NCBI RefSeq assembly: GCF_013522825.1
Contig: NZ_JAAMQZ010000028.1
Span: forward strand, 1-64,000
Direction: 5' to 3'
DNA from: Stutzerimonas stutzeri
GTDB lineage: Bacteria > Pseudomonadota > Gammaproteobacteria > Pseudomonadales > Pseudomonadaceae
DNA length: 64,000 nt
Both the position numbers and the translations under genes were made by a program. Numbering within the stretch: the first letter of the stretch is position 1; every line of letters starts with the position of its first letter. Of this stretch, positions 49,330-56,521 are shown piece by piece. The notes below the pieces were generated by a model. That model searched no databases. It was not told the DNA's origin and saw only the letters and a program-made list of their open reading frames with translations.

Positions 49330-49590
49330 ATGCTGGCCGATCGCATCATCAAGAAATTGGAGCGGGACTTCGAGCGTGCAGGCATGCAGAAATGGATGCA
49401 GGAAGGCATGCAGCAAGGCCAAGCCTCATTGCTGGGCCGTCAACTGAGCGTCCGCTTCGGCCCCTTGCCGGAATGGGCAGTGAAGCACCTCGAACAGGCC
49501 ACACCGGAGCAGATCAACCATTGGGCCGAAGCGATATTCGAGGCGCAAAGCCTGGAAGAGCTGTTTGGTCAGTCAGATACCGCACCATAG
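49330..49590 (+). pseudogene. DUF4351 C-terminal fragment, duplicate of copy B
   Basis: 86 codons, MLADRIIKKLERDFERAGMQ onward, nearly identical to the last 82 codons of the gene at 50922-51893. About 20 bases before the ATG (AACCTGCAGGAGGTTGAAAC) and the bases after the stop (GCGATAGGCT) are also shared, so this is a duplicated 3' end cut off from its nuclease domain. It has a strong ribosome site and could still make a free DUF4351 peptide. Confidence 0.8.
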
Positions 49591-49755
49591 CGATAGGCTG
49601 CAAGCTGTTGTCGTATTGACTTTGACTGACGGAACGCCTATTGGAGCAGGGCGTGCAGCAAGTGCACTGCCTCAGTGTGTTGCCAGGATGCGATCAGCAC
49701 ATCGATGAGTAAGGCTCCGAACTCCTGTGATTACACTGCTTCCAGGCGCGCCGGG

Positions 49756-50127
49756 TCAGGTGTGAGCGGTGGGCTTTATCAGGCTTTCAGCCGGAATGCC
49801 GAACATGTTGTGCAGTTTCCAGATCATCGGCAGCGTGAGCGCCCGCTTACCATTGAGCACCTCATATACCCGATTGGTGCGCCCGATAGCCGGGGCCAGG
49901 TCGGCAGGGGTCAATCCGGACTGTTCCATACGGAACTTGATCGCTTCAACCGGGTTCGGCAGATCGACCGGGAAGTGTTTGGTTTCGTAGGCTTCGATCA
50001 GGGTCAGCATCACCTCAAAGGCATCGCCTTCTGGGGTGCCGGGTTCCGGCTCGCAGTCAAACAGGGCGGAAACCTCTTTGAGCGCTGTTCTATATTCGCT
50101 GTCTGAACGGATAGGGCGAATGTGCAT
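49756..50127 (-). CDS. higA: HigA-type antitoxin
   Basis: 123 residues. C-terminal HTH: AIKFRMEQSGLTPADLAPAIGRTNRVYEVLNGKRALTLPM, an XRE domain in the HigA arrangement; the N-terminal half is acidic. Starts 5 bases after the toxin gene. Neutralises HigB and, as in the family, probably represses the operon at the palindrome at 50447. Confidence 0.88.
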   Translation of the reverse strand: MHIRPIRSDSEYRTALKEVSALFDCEPEPGTPEGDAFEVMLTLIEAYETKHFPVDLPNPVEAIKFRMEQSGLTPADLAPAIGRTNRVYEVLNGKRALTLPMIWKLHNMFGIPAESLIKPTAHT

Positions 50128-50132
50128 GGCGA

Positions 50133-50435
50133 TTACTCCATCTCGACGGTGTCGGCATCAATAGCACCGTATTGACGATGCGTACCAACGAACTTGATAT
50201 AAACCGCACCGTAGCGATAGGCCACAGCCGTTACGATACGGTAGTCGTTGCCCTTGATATTGAAGACAACCCGCCGGCTCTTGAGAATGCTTGCGCTGCG
50301 GTACTGCGCTTTGATCTCTGCCGGGCTTGACCAATTGGCTTTCTTGGCTTCATCAATCCAGGCGAGCAGGGGCTGCTCGGCGTCGGGGTATTGCTCCCAG
50401 AAGGCTCGCAGGTGACTGATGGCGATAATTCTCAT
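50133..50435 (-). CDS. higB: HigB-type toxin
   Basis: 100 residues of the HigB_toxin (RelE superfamily, ribosome-dependent mRNA interferase) type. Typical parts: ISHLRAFWEQYPDAEQPLLAW, NWSSPAEIKAQYRSA, RVVFNIKGNDYRIVTAVAY, YIKFVGTHRQY. Toxin first, antitoxin second, as in other hig loci. The pair sits between two partial copies of the Rpn genes. Confidence 0.9.
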   Translation of the reverse strand: MRIIAISHLRAFWEQYPDAEQPLLAWIDEAKKANWSSPAEIKAQYRSASILKSRRVVFNIKGNDYRIVTAVAYRYGAVYIKFVGTHRQYGAIDADTVEME

Positions 50436-50446
50436 GGTTCAATCGT

Positions 50447-50463
50447 AGTCCCATTGTGGGACT
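50447..50463. promoter_or_regulatory. Palindromic operator candidate for higBA
   Basis: AGTCCCA-TTG-TGGGACT, 7-bp perfect arms around 3 bases, 12 bases upstream of the higB start. Position and symmetry suit autorepression by HigA. Confidence 0.6.
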
Positions 50464-50494
50464 TTCTCAAGAGGGCGATACGCCTGTTGAACTG

Positions 50495-50692
50495 GAGAGG
50501 CAGCTCAAGTACATCGACATTCACTGACATCTATTCGGCCCTGGACGACAATGAGCGACGTATCTACCGGGACCGCTACCCTCAGGAGGAGCAAGGTATG
50601 ACTCGACTGACGGAACGCCTGCTGGAGCAGGGCAAGGAGCAGGGGCTTCATCAAGGCAAGCAGCAGGGTGAAGTGACTGTATTGGGCTGCTG
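50495..50692 (+). pseudogene. Internal fragment of Rpn copy A
   Basis: Repeats codons from about 48871 to 49070 (CAGCTCAAGTACATCGAC through GGTGAGGTGACTGTATTG), with a small indel near 50520 that shifts the frame. It ends in a stop at GGCTGCTGA. The following GAGCGCTCCTGCTTTT also follows copy A (49240) and copy B (52009). Not a functional gene. Confidence 0.8.
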
Positions 50693-50921
50693 AGCGCTCC
50701 TGCTTTTGTAGGAGCGGATTTATCCGCGAGCTTCGTCGTTCAAGCACATGGATGAAGTGCGACCCGCGCCAAATCATCGACGGAGAAGTAACCGCTGGCC
50801 ACGTCTACATCGATGATCTGTAACGCTTCGTGCTAATCGTCACAAACCGGCCCTGGCGATTTGCATGGTGCCGCGAATACGGACAAGACTTTCCGCTCAG
50901 CCAGCCAGGGAGAGGCCAGCG

Positions 50922-51893
50922 ATGCGCGAACAGGACAAGGCTCACCGCAATATTTTCAACCATCCGCAGATGGTGCGTGATCTGCTCGTCGGTTTTGTAC
51001 AGGAGGAGTGGGTCCGGGAACTGGATTTTGCCACGCTGGAGAAGGTCAACGGCCATTACGTCAGTGACGAACTCAAGGAGCGGGTCGATGACCTGGTCTG
51101 GCGCGTTCGTCATCGCGGCGAGTGGCTGTATATCTACTTGCTGCTGGAATTCCAGAGCAGGAACGACCACTGGATGGCGCTGCGCATGATGGTCTATGTC
51201 GGCCTGCTCTACCAGGACCTGATCAAGACCGAGAAAATCAGCACGCGTAGCCAGCTGCCGCCGGTATTTCCGCTGGTGATCTACAACGGCCTGCCCCGCT
51301 GGAAAGCACCCATGCATGTGTCCGAGCTGATCAGCCAGTTGCCCGGCACCTTGCAGCGTTACCAACCGAGCCTGCGCTACTTCCTGCTGGATGAGAACCG
51401 CTCGTCGGACCTGGCCCGGCAACTGCCGGACAATAGCGTGGCCAGCCTGATTGAAATCGAAGAGGGCGCCAGCCCGCAGGCCATCAAGGACGCGGTGACA
51501 CGCTTGCGCATACGCCTGAGCGGGCCGGAGCATGCCAGCCTGCAGCGTGCCTTCACCGTATGGCTCAATCGCGTTATCCTCAAACGCATCAACTATCCCG
51601 ATAATGCTTGCCCGGAAACAGAAAACCTGCAGGAGGTTGAAACCATGCTGGCCGATCGCATCATCAAGAAATGGGAGCGGGACTTCGAGCGTGCAGGCAT
51701 GCAGAAATGGATGCAGGAAGGCCAGGCCTCATTGCTAGGCCGTCAACTGAGCGTCCGCTTCGGCCCTTTGCCGGAATGGGTGGTGAAGCACCTCGAACAG
51801 GCCACACCGGAGCAGATCAACCATTGGGCCGAAGCGATATTCGAGGCGCAAAGCCTGGAAGAGCTGTTTGGTCAGTCAGATACCGCGCCATAG
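50922..51893 (+). CDS. Rpn-family recombination-promoting nuclease / DUF4351 protein (copy B)
   Basis: 323 residues. N-terminal Transposase_31/PD-(D/E)XK domain: HRNIFNHPQMVRDLLVGFVQ, then WLYIYLLLEFQSRNDHWMAL (the E-x-Q in place of the E-x-K pair) and VFPLVIYNGLPRW; C-terminal DUF4351 (ASLLGRQLSVRFGPLPEWV). Start ATG at 50922 after GAGAGG. A different subfamily from copy A; its 3' end is duplicated at 49330. Putative DNA endonuclease acting in recombination. Confidence 0.87.
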   Translation: MREQDKAHRNIFNHPQMVRDLLVGFVQEEWVRELDFATLEKVNGHYVSDELKERVDDLVWRVRHRGEWLYIYLLLEFQSRNDHWMALRMMVYVGLLYQDLIKTEKISTRSQLPPVFPLVIYNGLPRWKAPMHVSELISQLPGTLQRYQPSLRYFLLDENRSSDLARQLPDNSVASLIEIEEGASPQAIKDAVTRLRIRLSGPEHASLQRAFTVWLNRVILKRINYPDNACPETENLQEVETMLADRIIKKWERDFERAGMQKWMQEGQASLLGRQLSVRFGPLPEWVVKHLEQATPEQINHWAEAIFEAQSLEELFGQSDTAP

Positions 51894-52414
51894 CGATAGG
51901 CTACAAGCTGTTGTCGTATTGGCTTTGTCTCTCGCCAATGGTTTTGCGGTAAACGACGGAGGCACCTGATAAGGTTCTGGGACAGAATCTTTTCGCTACC
52001 GGCTACTGAGCGCTCCTGCTTTTGTGGCGGATTCCATGTCCCCCTTCAAGTAACTTCAGCAACTACAGTGGGAGAGCGCAGTGCCTGTGGGAGTGGCTTT
52101 CTTTTGCAGGCGCTCGTATCGGCTCATTGCGGTACACCCTTCTTGAAAGCCTGCCTGCCAGAGAAACCCGCACGCCAGTCTTGGAGGAGCCATCAAATTG
52201 ATGGCATTCTTGCGGGCAGCGAAGGGCCGGGATGCTGCTGGTTTGGTCTGATCCTTGCTCATGGCTTTTAAGCGACGGCTAACTGGCACAGTCGGGAGCA
52301 GGCGCAGCCACTTATCTCGTCCTGCCAAGCTGCAATATCGTGGCTCATGGCTTCAGGGTGCGGCACGATGCGATATACAAAATACAGTGACTGGCCTGGC
52401 CGGCGGTGCTCTTT
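51894..52414. other. 520-base region without a recognisable gene
   Basis: Shares its first 40 bases and a GCGCTCCTGCTTTT motif with the repeats after the Rpn fragments. No ORF with homology-like features on either strand; frames at 52056-52328 (minus) and 52068-52271 (plus) look random. Carries no palindrome I would defend. Confidence 0.5.
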
Positions 52415-53599
52415 ATGACAGTGATGACCTGCGACAGCCTTTCACAATTGCTGGATGCCATTGCCCGCCTGCCGGAAAAGCCCGAGGGTGAGGTCAATTT
52501 CTTTTCCAGCGGTGGCCGTGGTTATCTGGAAAATCCCACCTCCGACCTGATGGCCCTGTTCATGGGGGGCACTGCGCAGGTGCCCTGCTGGTTGAGCAAA
52601 GCCTTGCTGCACTGCCTGGTGGAGCGCGGCCTAATGGAAACCTCGGCCCTTGAACAGGTCGATTGGCACAGTGTCGGTGCCGAGCGCGAAGTCGCCCATA
52701 AGGCCGACCAGGCTGAAGCCAGCAAGCGCCTCGATCTGCTGGTTGAAGGTAACAACTTCGTCCTCGGCATCGAAAACAAGGTTTATGCCAGTGCAGCCTC
52801 GAATCCTTTCGGAGTTTATGAATCCCTGCTCGAAGCCCGTTCGGATAACCGACAAATACTTCAATGCGTTCTGCGTCCCGAGGCGAAGACCTGCGATATG
52901 CCGCCAAATTGGCCGGTGATTACCTACGACGAACTGGTGACGCAGGCGTTGGCTTTGTATGGAGCAGACGTTGCTGTTCAGCCTTTCAGCAAATGGCAGG
53001 TTTTCTACAGTGAATTCTTGCAGCACCTCAGAACACTGGGTAACCCCACAAGGAGTCGTGTAATGGATCAGGAGGCTCGCATACTGGTTCTCCAGAACTT
53101 TCAGCTGTTGAAGCAGGCTGGCGAGCTATTGCAGCAGTTCGAGGAGGAGTTGTTGCAGGAAGGGCTGAGCCGGGTGACCAGCGCACTGGCCGGTGACGGA
53201 ATCGATACCACCGTATCCACGCGAAGCCAGACCTGGAGCAATGGCTATCGTGCGCTGCGTTTCTTTCCGGCCAACTGGGCGCAAACGATACCGGAAGCCA
53301 ACATCACACTTGCCTATTTTCAGGATATGGATGCGGCAGATGGCGCGGTAGGGTTCGAGATTTTCCTGTATCTGAATCGGGCGCTTATACAAGAGAGGCG
53401 AGAGGCGATAGAAAGCGCTTTCCATGAAGCTGGAGCCTCGGATCGGTATACCTGGTCCTGCGCCGAAAAGCCTTGGGTCGAAGGAGGCAAGACGTCTTAC
53501 CTTGGATTCAAGGTATGGGCCAATTCATACACGAGAGAAGGTGCTTTGCAGGCATTGGGAGAGTTTGCGCAGTGGGCTCAGGGGGTGGTTTTTAGATGA
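52415..53599 (+). CDS. PD-(D/E)XK nuclease-family protein
   Basis: 394 residues. The nuclease core is visible near the N-terminal third as KRLDLLVEGNNFVLGIENKV (D...E-x-K), the signature of the PD-(D/E)XK superfamily (PDDEXK_4-like). The rest is a large domain with YSEFLQHLRTLGNP and a C-terminal WCAxx-like YLGFKVWAN region without a name. Start ATG at 52415; a GTG at 52406 is possible. Its stop codon overlaps the tagD start (ATGA). Defence or DNA-processing function unproven. Confidence 0.75.
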   Translation: MTVMTCDSLSQLLDAIARLPEKPEGEVNFFSSGGRGYLENPTSDLMALFMGGTAQVPCWLSKALLHCLVERGLMETSALEQVDWHSVGAEREVAHKADQAEASKRLDLLVEGNNFVLGIENKVYASAASNPFGVYESLLEARSDNRQILQCVLRPEAKTCDMPPNWPVITYDELVTQALALYGADVAVQPFSKWQVFYSEFLQHLRTLGNPTRSRVMDQEARILVLQNFQLLKQAGELLQQFEEELLQEGLSRVTSALAGDGIDTTVSTRSQTWSNGYRALRFFPANWAQTIPEANITLAYFQDMDAADGAVGFEIFLYLNRALIQERREAIESAFHEAGASDRYTWSCAEKPWVEGGKTSYLGFKVWANSYTREGALQALGEFAQWAQGVVFR

Positions 53600-54066
53600 G
53601 GGCGAAAGTGAAGACTGTCATCACCTATGGAACTTTCGATATGTTCCATATCGGGCATCTGCGTTTGCTCCAGCGGATGCGTGAGCTAGGAGAGCAGGTG
53701 ATCGTGGCTGTCTCCACCGATGAGTTCAATGTTATCAAGGGGAAGAAATCATTACTGCCTTATGAGGAGCGTAGGGAAATTGTCGAAGCGCTACGCTGTG
53801 TCGACTTGGTGATACCTGAAGAAAGTTGGGAGCAAAAAGTAGCGGATATTACGAAGCACAGTGTCGATACATTTGTAATGGGAAGTGACTGGTCCGGTCA
53901 TTTCGATTATCTCAGAGAGCTTTGTGAAGTGATTTACTTGGAAAGGACTCATGGTGTCTCATCGACTGAGCTACGGGAGTCTTTGGGTAGGTTGCTATCC
54001 AGTGAATATGGGGTTGAAGAAATACATTTATTACTGAAGGCGCTTTTAGGTGATTTGGATCGTTAA
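53596..54066 (+). CDS. tagD: Glycerol-3-phosphate cytidylyltransferase (TagD type)
   Basis: Makes CDP-glycerol from CTP and glycerol 3-phosphate. 156 residues. Nucleotidyl-transfer motifs ITYGTFDMFHIGH (HxGH) and ERTHGVSSTELRE (RTxGxSST); VVIPEESWEQKVADI and VDTFVMGSDWSGHFDYL match the Gram-positive TagD pattern closely. Start codon overlaps the preceding gene. With the CDP-glycerol transferase at 62205 it supplies glycerol phosphate to the cell-surface polymer. Confidence 0.92.
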   Translation: MRAKVKTVITYGTFDMFHIGHLRLLQRMRELGEQVIVAVSTDEFNVIKGKKSLLPYEERREIVEALRCVDLVIPEESWEQKVADITKHSVDTFVMGSDWSGHFDYLRELCEVIYLERTHGVSSTELRESLGRLLSSEYGVEEIHLLLKALLGDLDR

Positions 54067-54175
54067 TCTTTTGCATTTTTAAATTGAGTAATAGGTAAGG
54101 CTATTATTTTGATCCACGTAAGCCTTGATGAGTGCTGGGTTTATTGGTAGCAAAATTTATAAGGTAGGAGAGAAA

Positions 54176-55144
54176 ATGAGTTTATTATTGGGGGACTTGC
54201 TTAGTAAGTTGCAGGGGGCGAGTGATACGGTCCGAGCTGCCGCTGAGCCATTTTTAGATAGGTATAGGCCGTATTTTCCGGAAATTTCCCACTCGCTCTA
54301 TGAGCATTTGCCGATGGATGACCGCCAGCGCTTTGTGATCTGGATGTTCAAGCGCTGGGGAGGGATTGATTTTATTGATCCTGTTGAGTTGGTGCTATAT
54401 AACAAGATGGTGAATTGTATCCGCAATCAGGCTTGTACGCCACTACTACTCAATGGGCGAGATTATAAGATTCAAGATTTACGACCGCAAGGTTATGCGT
54501 TTGAGTTGGCAATTTATGATTGGGTGCTAAATATTCATGATGTATATTATAATCAATATGAGCATAAGCATCTTGTAATAAAGCCTGGAGACGTGATTGT
54601 CGATGCCGGTGGTTTTGTGGGTGATACTGCCGCTTTGTTCTGTCACAAAGTGAAAGGTGACTGCGTTATCCACTCTTTTGAATTGCTTCAAGAAAATATC
54701 CAATTGTTTCATTATAACTTGGAGTTGAATGGCATCGCTGATAGGGTGCGATTGAATAGGTTGGCTCTAAGCGAGCGTTCCGATGAAGTTGTTGGGGTGT
54801 TGCCCGCAGCTATGCAGGGGGCAACACGCATGTCTGCCGATTCAAGCTTGGCTGAGCAAGTGCCTACGATCACGTTGGATGATTATGTCCAGCGCCATGA
54901 TCTCAGCAAACTGGATCTGGTGAAAATGGATATCGAAGGAGCTGAAGTGCCCGCTCTCAACGGTGCGCAGGAAAGCATCAGGCGTTTCCGCCCACGGTTG
55001 GCAATCTGTATCTATCACAAATGGGATGATGTCATCACCATACCTCGCAGTATTGCGCAGACTGGTGTCGAGTATGCGTTTTTCTTCAAGTGGGTTCAGC
55101 TGACTCATGGTTGGGAAGCGATCCTGTTTGCCGATCCATTGTAA
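54176..55144 (+). CDS. FkbM-family methyltransferase
   Basis: 322 residues. SAM-binding motif GDVIVDAGGFVGDTAALF, then SFELLQENIQLFHYN, and the FkbM signature LDLVKMDIEGAEVPALNGA. Start ATG at 54176 with GGAGAG; an upstream frame from 54125 adds 17 residues. Likely methylates a hydroxyl of the glycan. AT-rich codons, unlike the neighbours outside the cluster. Confidence 0.88.
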   Translation: MSLLLGDLLSKLQGASDTVRAAAEPFLDRYRPYFPEISHSLYEHLPMDDRQRFVIWMFKRWGGIDFIDPVELVLYNKMVNCIRNQACTPLLLNGRDYKIQDLRPQGYAFELAIYDWVLNIHDVYYNQYEHKHLVIKPGDVIVDAGGFVGDTAALFCHKVKGDCVIHSFELLQENIQLFHYNLELNGIADRVRLNRLALSERSDEVVGVLPAAMQGATRMSADSSLAEQVPTITLDDYVQRHDLSKLDLVKMDIEGAEVPALNGAQESIRRFRPRLAICIYHKWDDVITIPRSIAQTGVEYAFFFKWVQLTHGWEAILFADPL

Positions 55145-55222
55145 TGCACCCGTCTTCGGCAGCATAGATATTGGGTGTCGGTTCCTGATTTGTCTTTCAT
55201 TATCGTATTCGTGAGGTGTCAA

Positions 55223-56521
55223 ATGAAGGTGGTTGCATTTCTTCCTGCTAAAGGAACCAGTGATCGTGTTGAAAATAAGAATACACGTTTGTTGGATGGT
55301 AAGCCCTTGTTTTTGCATACCTTGGAAAAGCTGATGGCGTGCTCTTTCATTGATGAGGTTTACCTCGATACGGAAAGTGAAGATATCATGGAGTTGGCGG
55401 CAGCCAGTGGTGCGAAAATACTGCGCCGAAATCCCAGTCTTGCTACAAACAAGGTTGATGGCAATGCTCTATTCATGAATGAAGTGGCGCATGTTGAGGC
55501 TGATATTTATATCCAGATACTTTGCACTAGCCCCTTCATAAGCCCTCTGCGCATCTTGGAAGGCGTTAATATACTTAAAAGTCAGCCAGAGTTCGATTCT
55601 GCTGTGCTGATAAAGCGTGAGAAGCAATATACATGGAATGGCGATGGGCCGATCTACAATATCAATCATATTCCTAATAGCGTGGACTTGCCGGATACTG
55701 TGATTGAAACGATGGGCTTGTATATTGTCAGGCGCAATGCTGCATTGAAACTGCAGCGCCGTATAGGTGAGCGCCCCTATCAGATAGAAGCAACGGTTGA
55801 GGATGCCTTTGATGTAAACTTCCCGGACGAGTTTGAAATGGCCAACTTGCTTGCAGCGGGGCATAGGGAGAGAGACCGCAAGTTGCTTAATAACGTCAAG
55901 GGATTTATGTCCTCGTCGCTACTTTCAGATATTCTCGATGACCTCGGATATCGCTCACAGATAATCAAGGGGCTGCAGCCCAACATCCAAGGGTGCAAGC
56001 TTCTGGCTCGGGCAAAAACACTGCGACTACGCGCTTTACATGACGGTGAACGGTTTGAGGGTATCTACCAGGCGTTACAGTCGTACAATACAATTATTCC
56101 CAACGACATCATCATGGTTGAGAACGACCTGAGCGATTATGCTTATTTCGGCGAACTGAATGCCAATCTGGCGATTCGTGCCGGTGCGGTTGGGGCCATA
56201 ATCGGCGGCAAGACGCGTGATAGCTCAGAGGTTCATGGACTGGGCTTTCCAGTATTTTCTAGCGGTTATACTTGCCAAGATGTCAGGCAGCGGGCGACTG
56301 TCGACTCGATCAACAAGCCGATCAGCATCTTTGGGGTTTCAGTAACCGTAGGGGATCTTGTATTTGCTGATAAGGAAGGTGTTGTAGTCATTCCGCGCCA
56401 AGTGGAAGATCAGGTGATTGATTTGGTGGTTCGGCGCGGCGGTAGCGAGAAAAAAATTCTGTTGGATATTTCTATGGGCATGAGCGTCAACGAGTTGACC
56501 AAGAACCATGGTTTTTTCTGA
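55223..56521 (+). CDS. CMP-sugar synthetase fused to an RraA-like domain
   Basis: 432 residues. Part one (about 1-225) is an acylneuraminate-type cytidylyltransferase: VVAFLPAKGTSDRVENKNTRLLDGKPL (P-loop R-x-x-N-K), LCTSPF, and the DAFDVNFPDEF end. Part two (about 230-432) resembles RraA/HMG-aldolase proteins: LSDILDDLGYR, the GELNANLAIRAGAVGAII block and the catalytic GGKTRD. Such a fusion is not one I know. It suggests coupling of CMP-activation with an aldolase, dehydratase or other enolate chemistry on the sugar. Start ATG at 55223 after GAGGTG. Confidence 0.82.
   Translation: MKVVAFLPAKGTSDRVENKNTRLLDGKPLFLHTLEKLMACSFIDEVYLDTESEDIMELAAASGAKILRRNPSLATNKVDGNALFMNEVAHVEADIYIQILCTSPFISPLRILEGVNILKSQPEFDSAVLIKREKQYTWNGDGPIYNINHIPNSVDLPDTVIETMGLYIVRRNAALKLQRRIGERPYQIEATVEDAFDVNFPDEFEMANLLAAGHRERDRKLLNNVKGFMSSSLLSDILDDLGYRSQIIKGLQPNIQGCKLLARAKTLRLRALHDGERFEGIYQALQSYNTIIPNDIIMVENDLSDYAYFGELNANLAIRAGAVGAIIGGKTRDSSEVHGLGFPVFSSGYTCQDVRQRATVDSINKPISIFGVSVTVGDLVFADKEGVVVIPRQVEDQVIDLVVRRGGSEKKILLDISMGMSVNELTKNHGFF

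Noticed and set aside
50749..50828. 23-codon frame MKCDPRQIIDGEVTAGHVYI...
   Set aside because: Looks like the tail of some protein gene but too short to assign; left out of the feature list.
52056..52328. Minus-strand 90-codon frame in the Rpn-to-nuclease gap
   Set aside because: No ribosome site, no motif and biased composition; not supported as a gene.
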